Origin: Panicum virgatum
Lineage: Eukaryota; Streptophyta; Magnoliopsida; Poales; Poaceae
Length of the DNA: 64,000 nt
Reading direction: 5' to 3'
NCBI RefSeq assembly: GCF_016808335.1
Contig: NC_053149.1
Coordinates: 38,332,118 to 38,396,117 of the forward strand
A model generated the notes under the pieces. It saw nothing but the letters and a program-made list of their open reading frames with translations, did no database searches and was not told where the DNA came from. A program made the position numbers and the translations under genes. Of this stretch, positions 1 through 10,919 are shown piece by piece; positions within the stretch are counted from its first letter, which is position 1, and the number at the start of each line of letters is the position of its first letter.

Positions 1-970
1 TGGCACCTTCATCTTGGGCAATCCGACGGGGTTAGTACCTAACAGACTTGCCTAAGAGTTACTCCAGTTCCTAGTTAAAGGAACACCTTACTCGCCTCAC
101 TCGAGTAAGTTTGGGATATTCTTTCGACATTTACGTCTTGGGCAACCCGACGGGGTTCGTACCTAATAGTTCTGTCTTAAGGATTACCCCAGTCCTTGGT
201 TAAAAGACAACCTACTCGCTGGCTCGAGTAGGTCTTGGATACTCTTTCGGCACCTTCGTCTTGGACAACTCGACGGGGTTAGTACCTAACAGACTTGCCC
301 AAGAGTTACTCCAGTCCTCAAGTAGGACACCTTACTCGCCCTGCTCGAGTAAGTTTGGGATGTTTATAGAATATTCACGTCTTGGTTAACTCGACGGAGT
401 TCAATCCTAACAGTTCTATTCCAGAAACCAATCCAGTCCATTAATAGGACATACTACTCGATGCAATCAAGTAGTTTGGGTCATTTTTCGTGAACAGCTG
501 CATACTATCTGGGTAACCAAACAAGGTCTATCCTAAATGGACAACTACGAAAACCCCTCATGGAGCACAGATAAGCTCTTGATACTCTCAAATAAGTTGA
601 CTCAAGTTTCCCGCTTGCTCATACTACTAGGGGATTCTCCGCCGAAGAATCTCTTTGCCTCGAGTACTTGACGGGTGCTACCCGCTTGCTCGAGATATGA
701 AGAGAGTTCCTCATTTCCCTTAGCACTCTAGGTACTTGTCGAGAGCTGCCTGTCTTCTTATCTATCAAGAAACATCTTGCAACTCCCAAATACTCAATAA
801 GAGTTTCCCCTCCAATTGGACAACAAAGTCCACAATAGCTACGTGCTAATAAAAAACATTTCCTTTGAAAAGGAAATCCATACTAAGCTACGGCTTTGAA
901 CATTCTTTTAGTGCTATTCCCACTTGGTTAATCCCGAGGGATTCAATCCTAACCGGTCAGCACCATGGTT
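1..970. repeat. Tandem repeat of about 121-128 bp in Tat copy A
   Basis: A unit marked by TCTTGG, then CGACGG(G/A)GTT and later a CTCGAGTA-type box starts at about 12, 136, 259, 380 and 508, giving periods of 124, 123, 121 and 128 bp. A diverged unit is visible again near 921-960, so the array probably continues in degraded form between. A related unit in inverse orientation lies at about 63850-64000 in copy C. Tandem subrepeats in the 3' untranslated region are typical of Tat elements and are known seeds of plant satellites. No ORF in the array looks real. Confidence 0.8.
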
Positions 971-1209
971 TCAATCTAGAACCACACAAACTCGATCCTA
1001 TTCGAGGGAACTTATGGATACAATGCATCGTATCTACTATTATAACTGAGTAGGGCCCGATGCTGCCTACACTCAGGACCCCAAAGTACAACTACTCGAC
1101 ACAACAAAGGATCCCATAATCCTACCACCAAGTACTTAACATTACACAAATATCCAACATTTCTTCTAAGTACTCCTGGTTCACACGCCAATTCAATTAC
1201 AAGAAAGGC

Positions 1210-4136
1210 TCAAGGAGACTCTGCTCTACTCAAGGCTTCTACAATCTGATCAGCCACCCCGGAGGTTTCCGCCAAATACTCATGGAACTGATTTTCCGTA
1301 CAGTCAGCCTTGGCACCTTGTCCAAGAGCGTCGAGACGAGTGGTTGGACAATACGACTTCACCAGCCCAGGTACATGACCTACGTACTGACGGGTGATGT
1401 CGGAGACAAACCTCTCGAAGGCTCCAGGCACCCTGCGAAGCCTCCCAGCCAGCGTGAGCGATTCACCCCCATCCTCATGTGGGATACCCATGGCCTCAAC
1501 CACCTCCAGGGCGGCATCTCTAACTTCTTTCAGCTCCACGAGTTCTCGCTGCATCGAGTCACGAGACTCTGACAAAGTCTTGAGTTTTTGCAACACTTTT
1601 GTTGCCTCACGGTCAGAGTCGTCCTTGATCTTCTTAAGCTTCTCTATTTCATCTGTGTTGCGGTACATAAGAATCTTTAAATCCAGTACCAAGCTTTCCT
1701 GAATCTCTAAAGATTTGGCACAAGCTGTGTACTCGATGGAAAGAAAATCTTATAAACACTAAGTAGATCTACTAGTCGAGTGCATATTAAATACTAATGA
1801 CTAACCTTTTTTAGACTGGGAAAGCTTCTTCAGCTTCCCTTCAAGAGCAGCCTTCTCAGACGAGAGCATATTAACCCTCTCTTTGAGAGCATTCAGCTCT
1901 GTCTCATCAGGAGACTGGACACTCATTCGTCCCAGTGCTTCCTGCAAAACAAAAAGATCAGAATAATACTCAAAAAGTACTCGAAGTATTCGACTACTTA
2001 CCTCTAGTAGCTTGATAGCTAGCCCCACATTCTCTCTTGGCAAACTGCTTCCCGACGTGACCTGGGAAGCACTCGGCAACACCTCAGTAACAGCCTTTTT
2101 GGGCGCTTCTTCAATTTTTCCTACAGTATTCCCTGTGACTTGGGAGTCTAAAGGAAGTACATGCCACTTAAATTACAACAAGGGCAAATAAAAGGATACT
2201 TTTCCTACAAGGCACTACAAGCTTACCTGCAGGGGTCTCCGCAGGCTATTTATTATCGCCTCCCTCAGGAAGCTTCTCGCCTTCTCCTTCTTCCGGAAGC
2301 TTGCCGCTTCCACCACCTTCCGGGACATCCTCGTTGCCCCTCTCAGAAAGGGGCAAAGGAGAATCCAGAAGCATGGAGTCGACCATAGCCTCCGCATCAC
2401 GAGCACTCATATCTGGAGTACTCGGGGGCTTCCCCAGCTCCAGCTGAGAAGCTGAGTGGCTTTCAGCCCCCACGTCCTCACCAAGGACCGCATCTCTGCA
2501 AAGACAAAGTAGTTACAAACTACTAGATTCAAGACAGAAACTACATATACAAGTTCTAAAGAACCTACGCAGGAGCTCTTATGAGGGCAAACCCCTTGTC
2601 GCCAAATCTGCGGGCAGGCTTTGCGATCATGGCCAGCTTACCCGCATCGACGGTTTTATTTATATCGAAAGTACTCGATGAATGAGTAGCCCCGATCCCA
2701 CTTGATGGGTCCACTGTGGTGGAGGGGACTGTCTGTCCCACCGCAGCATCATCCCCGGATGATGAGGTCTGTGGCATCTTAGCCGCCGGACTTGGAACAG
2801 CAAAAATAAAAATCAAACCTTGCAATTCGACAACTAAAAAGTACTCGATTGCAAATATAACTAGCTACTCACCTGTCGCTAGTAATTTTTGAGGAGCTGC
2901 TACGCTTCCTCGCCACTGACCGAGTACTCCTCTGGCACTCGGTCTGGGCATCAGCACTTGGAGTGGGGCTGTGCTCCCCATCACTCTTTTCTTCAGATGC
3001 TGCCTCATCTGCACAATCAAGTCTGGATATCAGTACTGTTCATACGAAATCTCATATGAGCATATTAATATTTGATTAATAGATCAAGGAAATTGGAAGA
3101 ACAAAAGGGCGAATAAATGCCTGGTAGCGAAGGACTAATCTTAAAGCGATCCACGTCCTCCTACAGAAAGCAAATCCTACTAGATTTATACTATGATAAA
3201 GTACTCGATTTCTATGTATCGACTACTCTTATCAAGTACCTGCTTTGGTGGATTCGCAGCAGAAAAAGTACTAGGAACAACTGGGACTCTATTTACATTC
3301 TTCAGAAGTCGTTGTATTCCACTAAAAACTACATCATCCGAGATCTCTTCCTCCGAGTATCTTGACGGATCAGTTGTTCCCTGATACTGGAATCCGAACG
3401 ATCCCCGAACTTGTAATGGCTGGATTCTTCGCTTCATCCAGTCAAAAATGACTGCCTCCCCAGTCAGCATATTTTGTCTCAAAATAGCAATCCGCGTGAG
3501 TAGTTCAGAGATCTGACTCTCGTCAGCTGGTTTTTTATTCCACTCGGGCCATTGGATTGGAGGGCCGGGGGTAATGGATGGAAAACTTCTCGACTGGTTT
3601 TCGACATAAAACCACTTGGGTTTCCATTCAATCACTTTATTACTAAGGTCATAAGGGATATATACTCTATCCTTCCTTTGCCTAAGTTGGAGACCCGCAC
3701 CCCCTACTACATCTAAGACGAATCTGTTGGGCTGCGGCTTCAAATGAAAAAGAAAGCGAAAGAGTTTGAAATGGGGCTCGATGCCCAGAAAAGCTTTGCA
3801 TAAATGCACGAAGATGGAAATATGGACAAAGGAATTTGGTGTCAGATGATGCAATTGGATCCTGTAATAGCGCAGGAGTCCAGAAAAGAAAGATGAGCAA
3901 GGAAACCCCAATCCTCGTTCCGAATATGAGGTGAAAGCAACAATTTCTCCCGTATTGTCATATGGATGATCCGAACCCAAGGCAGGACGCCATTGGATAA
4001 CGGACCTAGGAACTAAAAGACCTTGTGACACTAGAGATTCCAAATCAGATTGGGAACACTTACTGGTGTTCCTCTCCTCATAGAGGGTTGGCTCCCCAGC
4101 CACACCCTTCCCCTTGGTTGATTTCTTGGGCGCCAT
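1210..4136 (-). CDS. Antisense spliced ORF of Tat element (putative gypsy-type transposon protein), eight exons
   Basis: Exon model (- strand): 4136-3240, 3160-3121, 3008-2873, 2790-2569, 2495-2227, 2147-2002, 1941-1806, 1724-1210. Every junction is GT-AG except the exon-2 donor, which is GC, and the phases agree across all eight exons (2,361 nt, 786 residues). The ATG at 4136 gives MAPKKS, matching the start in copies B and C. Exon 1 has the conserved block around LHHLTPNSF...FLGIEPHF and the C-terminal NPPKQ. The family is the one annotated in grasses as 'putative gypsy type transposon' (Pfam Transposase_28). The last exons are rich in Glu, Lys and Leu and look like coiled coil. One in-frame TAG at 2246-2248 (exon 5) breaks the frame. 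Exon 7 could also be read without splicing, because the 60-bp intron before it is open. The function of this protein is unknown, and it does not encode gag or pol. Confidence 0.7.
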
Positions 4137-5520
4137 CCAAAAATCCACAGACCACTTCACGCGCATAAACTGGTGGAAACCCTAAGAGGAGGATTGGGAA
4201 CGACAAGGAACAGGAACTTTGGATCTGGGAGCTTGAGAGTGAAAAGACAGATCTAAAGTAGTAAAAACTAGTGGCGGCTGGTGGGGTAAAACCTAAGTCA
4301 CCGTTTCATTTTATAATGACGGTGGCAAATATGGTAAAAATACCCAACAGGCCAATAGTCTGTTGCAAATCACGGAAATAAAGGGATATAAAAGAGACAT
4401 TCCTTTTTCTGAGATTACATTCTGAAAAAGAAAACACTCACATCTCTAGTCGACTACTCGACATTCTTTCTGTTAACTGGGATTACATTCCAAAACAAGG
4501 ATAAGTACTCGACACAGTACAACTACTCGACATTACAACTCGAGTACTTTTTTCCTAACTAAACCTTACAATGACTTGGCCTGCATACCCATCACCTGGA
4601 TCTCTTGGAGCTTCTAGTCGACGTCTGCTGCGGCTATATCGGCTCGAGGCCATGACAAAGTACAAACTTGTTATTCCCATTAAGGGAATAAAGATATTCG
4701 TATCCAGGGAGATAAGCTACAAGAGTATGAAGGTAGATTACAGTAATCACCTCGCAAGTCCTCTTGTAGCATCTTGCAGAGAAATTTCTCCGTCTCCCTG
4801 AACACTTTGTAACAAGATTAAGTCTCTCTACCAGAAATGCAGTTCTTGGGCACCTAGAAACAGGCAACCCCAAGGATGTGAAATAACAAGACTGAACCTA
4901 GCAACCCCAAACTTGCCTCATTGGAATATGCAAGGACATGATGTCCAGCATGGATCCGATGAGAGCATTGGGGATGCAGGAGGAGGTAGCAGAGACTTCT
5001 CTTGCTACTCGCAAGTTCTCTTCTAGCATCTTTTGCTGGGAAGAACTACACAAATCTCAGGAGGGCGAGAGCAAGAACACCAAGGAAAGGCCATGCCTGC
5101 TACACTTCGGTGCTTCTGCTAAGGGCCTCTCCCATGCCTTTTATAGTCACAAGGAGGCTTACTGAAGGAGAATCCGTGAATGAACAGTGCACATTTCACG
5201 GACGCATTCATGGCAGCATTCACGGACACAGTCAAAGCTGCAACAGTGCAGATTCTCCAAATAGTAACATCTCATGTGAGCACTGAATAAAGAGCCGTAC
5301 ATCCTGGGTTTTATTCCTGAAATTATTTCGGGTGCAATCAGTGTGGCAGATCCAATTGTATCATTTTTCTGGGATTTTACCCAAAAAAGAGGTCTTTTCA
5401 GATTCCGGATCTGATGAATCCTGCAAATAATCTGAAGGATAAAATCTGATGCCACGACTTAAATCCTTAATTCCAAATCTACGCTCAGGGGCTACTCGCA
5501 GCAAAAGGGATTTTGATTTA
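4137..5520. other. Spacer between antisense gene and PPT, copy A
   Basis: There is no convincing coding sequence; the short ORFs here do not recur in copies B or C. The stretch lies upstream of the antisense gene, so any promoter for that gene would be here. I see no clear TATA box that I would call. A/T-rich stretches and scattered ACTCGA words resemble the rest of the element. Confidence 0.5.
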
Positions 5521-5531
5521 AGGCTCGGGGC
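5521..5531 (+). other. Polypurine tract of Tat copy A
   Basis: AGGCTCGGGGC lies directly before the LTR start TGCTGG at 5532. Copy B has GACTCGGGGGC at the same place (10151-10161), and copy C has the inverse complement at 61195 onwards. A purine-rich G run immediately 5' of the LTR is the plus-strand primer site of LTR retrotransposons, and it sets the element strand as +. Confidence 0.7.
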
Positions 5532-6288
5532 TGCTGGATATAGGCATCAGAGATTTATTTTTCAATTTTTTTGGAAAATAAAGAAGGAAAAAGACTGAAG
5601 TGACCCTCAGCTTGATTCTGCGATTCAACCTAAGGCTCAGGGGGCTACTCCATATGGAGCGCGAGTACTTCGCACACCATATATGATCAAGATTTTGGGG
5701 CATGAGCACCTCACAGCCTCGAAGCGAACGGAAGTACTTGAAGGACTACTCGATGTATCTGAAGGAAGGACCAGAAGCAACCGAGAGGAGGTTCCCATTA
5801 TTTGAAGAACTCGAAGACGCCCTGCCATGTACTCGACGCCTGCAGAACTCGGCTACGAAGAGCTCGGGGGCTTGTCAGACCCAGGGCAGCGGGACTGCTT
5901 ATAGACATAGAATATTCTAGAGTAAGGGATAGCTCATGGATGTACCTTACCTCTTTTGTAACTACTCGAATAGGCGTAGAACTAGCTGCAGTACAAAGGA
6001 AACTACCCGATTGTGTTGTAATAGGACTCCAACTGTACTCAGCTAGAACTTTCCATGTAACCCTGTCCCACCGGATATATAAGGGCTGGCAGGGACCCCC
6101 TCCGAACAATCATCAACACCTAAGGCAATACAAACCACACAGGACGTAGGGTATTACGCAAACTCGTGGCCCGAACCTATCTAAATCTGTGTGTTCCTTG
6201 TACCATCGAGTTCTAGAGCCGTCGATCCCTACCTACAAATCTTACTGCTAAGGGTATCCCTGAGCAGCCTTGGCGGTAAACACCGACA
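5532..6288 (+). repeat. LTR of Tat copy A (757 bp)
   Basis: The LTR starts TGCTGGATAT and ends AACACCGACA. It matches the LTRs of copy B (10162-10919, 758 bp) and copy C (60438-61194, inverted, 757 bp) along its full length. A TATA box (TATATAAG) at 6076-6083 lies in + orientation. The last 22 bp are duplicated just outside, with a second CGGTAAACACCGACA ending at 6310. Confidence 0.85.
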
Positions 6289-6336
6289 CATGCTACGGTA
6301 AACACCGACACATGCTTCTGAAGGTACACCAACAGT

Positions 6337-9300
6337 TTATTCTGCCAAGTTCTTCAAAATCTCCTCAGCAATTACTTCCGACTCTTTACAATAGCTCTGG
6401 AATTTCTCATCAGAACAATTAGGAGCTATTCCCTTGGCTATAGGAGCTAAATTATGCTGAGGCCAGAAAGACTTCACAACTCCAATCATATGGGTCAGAT
6501 AATTATTAGAGGTGGCTGTCATGACGCCGAAGAATTTCTTGGGAGCCTCTTCAAGACTCTCTACCAAAGATTTACCACTCGACGACCCCTCTTCGGAGTC
6601 TACCATATCTACGATAACCTGAGCTGCTGCTACTAGTCGAGTATGGTCACTTGGAGAACCTGATGAAACAATATCTTAATGATTATTCAAATCATTGACG
6701 AAGCAACGTCAAGATAAGGATAAAAATACTCACAGGCTTGAGCAATCTGCAATTGTTCTTGGAGTTTTGCTTTCTCCTCCTCAAGGCCCTTGATTTGCTG
6801 CTTCATCTCACAAAGCTCTAGATGATGCTTTCGGTTCGCTTCATAAAGCTTGTTCCGTGTAGCAAGAGATTCATCTAAGCATTTGGCAATTAATGCATTT
6901 TGCTACTCCAAGGTTTTCCGGTTGTCAACAGTCTTATATAAAGCATGTGACTTCACGAAAGACCGATTGGCAACTTCCTATAAAATACAAAAGCAACATT
7001 GGTCAGATGACACCAACTAGTCGACATATGCAAGTAGCAGAAGAAGGTTTACCTTGGTATATTTAAAACACCACTGCATGGAATCTGCGAGCTTCTTTAC
7101 ATTGTCTACAGACAGCAATGGATCATCAAAGAGCTCATTTCCCAATTCCTCCTGGGTTGACTGTGGCACAGATTGGAAGGGTACTAGTCTAACAGCAGGA
7201 GTCTTTGATTCTTCAGCTCCACTACTGCCAGTTCCATCAGCATTGGAGGTACTTTTAGCAGCTGCGGAAGGAGTAGGTTTGGGTGTTTCAAGATTTGGCT
7301 GATTTGATGTCCCAAGCATGTCTATATTTGGAGAATTGGCAACTGCGTTCTCAATCAACCCAATCACTGGTGACTCCGGGGCTGATCGAGTAGTTGTTTC
7401 TGAACCACTCTGCACCCAGTTACGGAAATCCTGGATTTGATCCTTTTCATGCGCTGGAAGATATTGGATCCTAACCAAGCAAGATTCGAATTAAGAAAGC
7501 TAAGGCAAACAAGATCTAATCAAAGAATGTCAGATTCTTACTGGCCACTATCAAGGCGGTGTATTTTCCTCTGCAACATAGCTCCAGGAGCTGCCTTTCG
7601 CTTCCTGCTATCATCAAGAGGAGCAGAATCTTCTGAAGTTGGTGGCATGCAATACCATGTCTTATAATTCTTCTACAAAGAAAACAAGGGTTTGTCAGAA
7701 GATCAAAAACCTTATCTATAAGTACTCGATAGTGTTCCTCAATACTTACCTAGGTCTTTTCGGGAGGATTGACTGCAGAAAAGAGTGCTGGCAGTTTCAG
7801 AGACTTGTTGAAGTTATCGAGTACTTTACAACATCTCTTGATCGCTTCAGAATGAGCCATTGCTTCTGGCGAGAGTCTGGTAGGATCCTTTGTACCTTCA
7901 TAACGGAAGGCAGGATGCTTCCGATGCTGAAGACGTTGGATCCGACGACTCACAAAGGAGAAGTCAACATGATCTCCAGTAACTCCTTTGTTCTTGAAGT
8001 TGGCAATGTCGCGAAGGATGCACTCGACTTGTGTGCCACTGGGTCCTGCACTCGACCAGTTTGCCTGGACCTAGGGGGTGCCAGCAACTCTTTTTGGAAG
8101 CGGAGATTCAAAGTTCCCGACATGAAACCAGAAAGTTTTCCATTCGGCTCCTTTACCCGCTGGATCATAAGCTAAGTACTCGTCCCGGGTTTCAGGACGA
8201 AGTACTAATTCACATCCGCCGACGATGGCAGGTTTGGCGGCATTCGGAATGGGTACAAGGGTGAAGAAATGTTGGAAGAGATGGAAGTGGGAAAGGATAC
8301 CAAGGAATGCTTCACAGAAATGTGTAAAAATAGAAAGATGCAAGATGGATTGAGGAGTCAGATGATGCAATTTGATTCCCCAGAATTGTAGAAGAGCATA
8401 GAAGAATTCAGATACAGGAAGTGCAAGACCGCGTTCCACAAAATCACGGAACACAATGGTTTCAAGAGTACCTTCAAAAGGGTAATCTTCTCCTTCGCCT
8501 GCGTGCCATTGGATCACAGCTTGACTTTGGAGAAGGCCCATATTCTCCAGTTCTTGCACAGCTGCTTCAGACATTTTGCTCTTACGCCAGCCTATCGAAA
8601 GATTTGCAACTGCTTCATCTTCAATCTTGGACTTTGTTGGCGCTCCTTAAGTACCCATTTTACTATATGATTAGGAGTCGTTTTGGTAAATTCTTCGGGA
8701 TGATTCATGTACTGACCCGCCACTTGGCACCCGAACTTGACCGTTTTCGATTTTGTCCTGGATTTTGGAGCATGTTGCATTTTGACAGGAATTTGGACAT
8801 TTTCGGAGATATTTTGACGCATGGTTACAACTGGGCTAAGATGAGGAATAAAAGGAAGAATCAACACGCAAAAGATGGGATCGAAAGGGGCCAGAAAAGG
8901 CCCAGGCCGGCCGGCCTGGAGTCCTTGGGCCGGTCAGCCTAGCCCTTTTCGGAGCCCAATCGGTCTCGGTTTTCTTCGGCGCGAAGTATGCGTCAACCCT
9001 AATCTATGTTTTACCAAAACCACCGACCATATCTGCCTATAAATACCCCGAAGCCGCCGTCAAGAGAGGGGACCGCAGAAGGATCGCAGGGAGCACCGCA
9101 GAGGGATCGCAGAGATCGCAGAGAAGAGCATCCAGAGATACATTCGAGTTAGACACAAGAGAAAGGCGACACCGGAGGCCTCATCGTCCCTCGGCGCCGC
9201 TGCAAGTTGAAGGACAGCAAGGGATCCATCCCTTGCCGGAGATTTCGTCACCATGATCGACTACGCTTCGCTTAGCTTCATGGGGTAAAGTCCTCGTTTG

Positions 9301-9887
9301 TTCATGGGGTTGTAAGGAGATCTTGAGTTGTAATTGCCGAATCCTTTAGGAGATTGATCTATCACGATTCTTGTTGATGATGCTTTGATGCCTAATAGTT
9401 TGCGACTTGGCTTTGAGTTTGCTTTGCTCTTGCACGGTTTACTTAGATTACATCAACTATCGTGTTCTTGTTGATTCGTTACCGATTATCCTCGTGTAGT
9501 GACAGTATGCGGGAGGGAAAGGTTTTGATCTTGGAACACACCTTTGGTAGATTAGATCCGTTCTTCGTTGCTTGGCGATTACATCTCTAGTGATCCTAGA
9601 CCCTATGGACAAATGCTCTTCATATCTTGTGCACACATCTATCATTGCTCACTAGTCTAGATTAGATTAGATTGGTTAGATTAGATCTATTTCACACTCA
9701 ATCATTCAATATAGATCTTTTACCAACATCATTAGTGCTTAGTTAAGTATAGTAATACACTTGTTCCGTGGATTGATAAACCTTGGGGGAATACTCTAAG
9801 GGAAAAGCTATACACGATCCGTGCGCTTGCGGTACGTAAATTGGCGCTTTAAGAAGCGTCAACAGACTTGTTCTTCCTGGGAGCCAT
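6337..9887 (-). pseudogene. Antisense spliced ORF of Tat copy B, disrupted
   Basis: Five exons are aligned with copy C: start ATG at 9887 (MAPRKNK), rest of exon 1 from 8634 to 7750, then 7672-7542, 7470-7053, 6977-6734 and 6659-6337, with GT-AG borders. Residues from MSEAAVQELENMG to the block LHHLTPQSI...FLGILSHF match copy C closely and copy A more distantly. A solo LTR splits codon 8, a frameshift occurs near 8070, and a TAG stands at 6904-6906 where C has CAA. The downstream exons encode a Ser/Thr-rich linker and a coiled-coil-like segment (exon 4). It was presumably the same kind of accessory Tat protein as in copy A. It is not functional here. Confidence 0.75.
8635..9864 (+). repeat. 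Solo LTR, Athila-like Ty3/gypsy (1,230 bp)
   Basis: The LTR starts TGTTGGCGCTCCTTAAGTAC and ends AAGAAGCGTCAACA. It is flanked by the 5-bp TSD GACTT (8630-8634 and 9865-9869), and the uninterrupted target is seen in copy C near 61480. A TATA box (TATAAATA) is at 9038-9045. The 3' segment GTGCGCTTGCGG before the end is shared with the LTR of the gag-bearing element at 57037 and with the inverted LTR at 29267-37267. No internal coding sequence remains, which fits loss by recombination between two LTRs. Confidence 0.88.
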
Positions 9888-10161
9888 CTCAATGTCACGA
9901 GTTTAGGCTCGGGGGCTATGAGAGGGGTTATTGGATGGCACGGGCAGTTGGGAACTATAAATCTGAATTTGACGGCGGCCAGGAGGATAAAAACCCTAGA
10001 AGTTACCAAACGGGTTTATATGGTCTCTGATGGCAATTTCGTGAATACCTAGAAGTGCAACGGATGCTTTTCTCTTCTGGAAAGGTTTTTTGTTAACATT
10101 TTGCCATGAGTTTTAGATTCTAAAATCTAAATTGAGAGATTCAAATTCAAGACTCGGGGGC

Positions 10162-10919
10162 TGCGGGATATGTGCATCAGAGATTTATTTTTCAAATTTT
10201 TTGGAAAATAATGAAGGAAAAAGACCGAAGTGACCCTCAGCCTGATTCTGCGATTCAATCTAAGGCTCGAGGGCTACTCCATATGGAGTGCAAGTACTTC
10301 GCGCACCATATATGATCAGTATTTCGGGGCTTGAGCACCTCACAGCCTCGGAGCAACCGGAAGTACTTGGAAGACTACTCGACGTGTCTGAAGGAAGGCC
10401 CCAGAAGCAGCCAGAAGGATGTTTTGACTGCTTGAAGTACTCGAAGATGCCCAGCCAAGTACTCAAAGCCTGCAGGACTCGGCTACGAAGAGCTCGGGGG
10501 CTTATCAGACCCGGGGTAGCGGGACTGCTTATAGGCATAGAATGTTCTAGAGTAAGGGATAGCTCATGGATGTACCTTATCTCTCTTGTAACTACCTGAA
10601 TAGGCATAGAACTAGCTGCAGTACAAAGGAAACTACCCGATTGTGTTGTAGTAGGACTCCAACCGTACTCGGCTAGGACTTTTTATGTAACCCTGTCCCC
10701 CCGGATATATAAGGGCAGGCAGGGACCCCCTCAAAAAATAATAAACATCTAAGGCAATACAAACAACCACACATATCATAGGGTATTATGCAACTCGCGG
10801 CCCGAACCTATCTAAATCTTTGTGTTCCTTGCACCATCGAGTTCCAGAGCAGTCGATCCCTACCTACAAACCTTACTGCTAAGGGTATCCCTGAGCAGGC
10901 TTGGCGGTAAACACCGACA
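10162..10919 (+). repeat. LTR of Tat copy B (758 bp)
   Basis: It starts TGCGGGATATG just after the PPT GACTCGGGGGC and ends AACACCGACA. It is collinear with LTRs A and C. The TATA box TATATAAG is at 10706-10713. The 5 bp after its end are TTGCC; the matching TSD copy cannot be found because the 5' end of the element is lost. Confidence 0.85.

Larger units (their letters stand above)
1..6288 (+). mobile_element. Tat-lineage Ty3/gypsy retrotransposon, copy A (3' part)
   Basis: This is the 3' portion of a large LTR retrotransposon that begins left of the window. In + orientation it has tandem repeats (1-620, degenerate to about 970), a spliced ORF on the opposite strand (4136 to 1210), a non-coding spacer, a G-rich PPT (5521-5531) and an LTR (5532-6288). 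The LTR TATA box and the PPT both fix the element on the + strand, so its large ORF is antisense. From family knowledge, Tat elements often carry such extra antisense ORFs between pol and the 3' LTR. No gag, RT or integrase of this copy is in the window. Confidence 0.8.
6289..10919 (+). mobile_element. Tat-lineage element copy B, 5'-truncated, same family as A
   Basis: Between LTR A and LTR B lies internal sequence collinear, in inverse orientation, with copy C at 60438-63765: the antisense gene, the spacer, the PPT (GACTCGGGGGC, 10151-10161) and the LTR. Gag, pol and the 5' LTR are missing; the copy begins abruptly just past the stop codon of the antisense gene, next to the duplicated end of LTR A. 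It is interrupted by a solo LTR at 8635-9864. Confidence 0.8.

Noticed and set aside
1..620. Possible CRISPR array because of regularly spaced repeats
   Set aside because: Whole 121-128-bp units are similar with no unique spacers; this is a tandem repeat of a eukaryotic retrotransposon.
1282..1702. Overlapping + strand ORFs over the last antisense exon
   Set aside because: They are mirror frames of the exon at 1724-1210, which fits the eight-exon model; no family resemblance.
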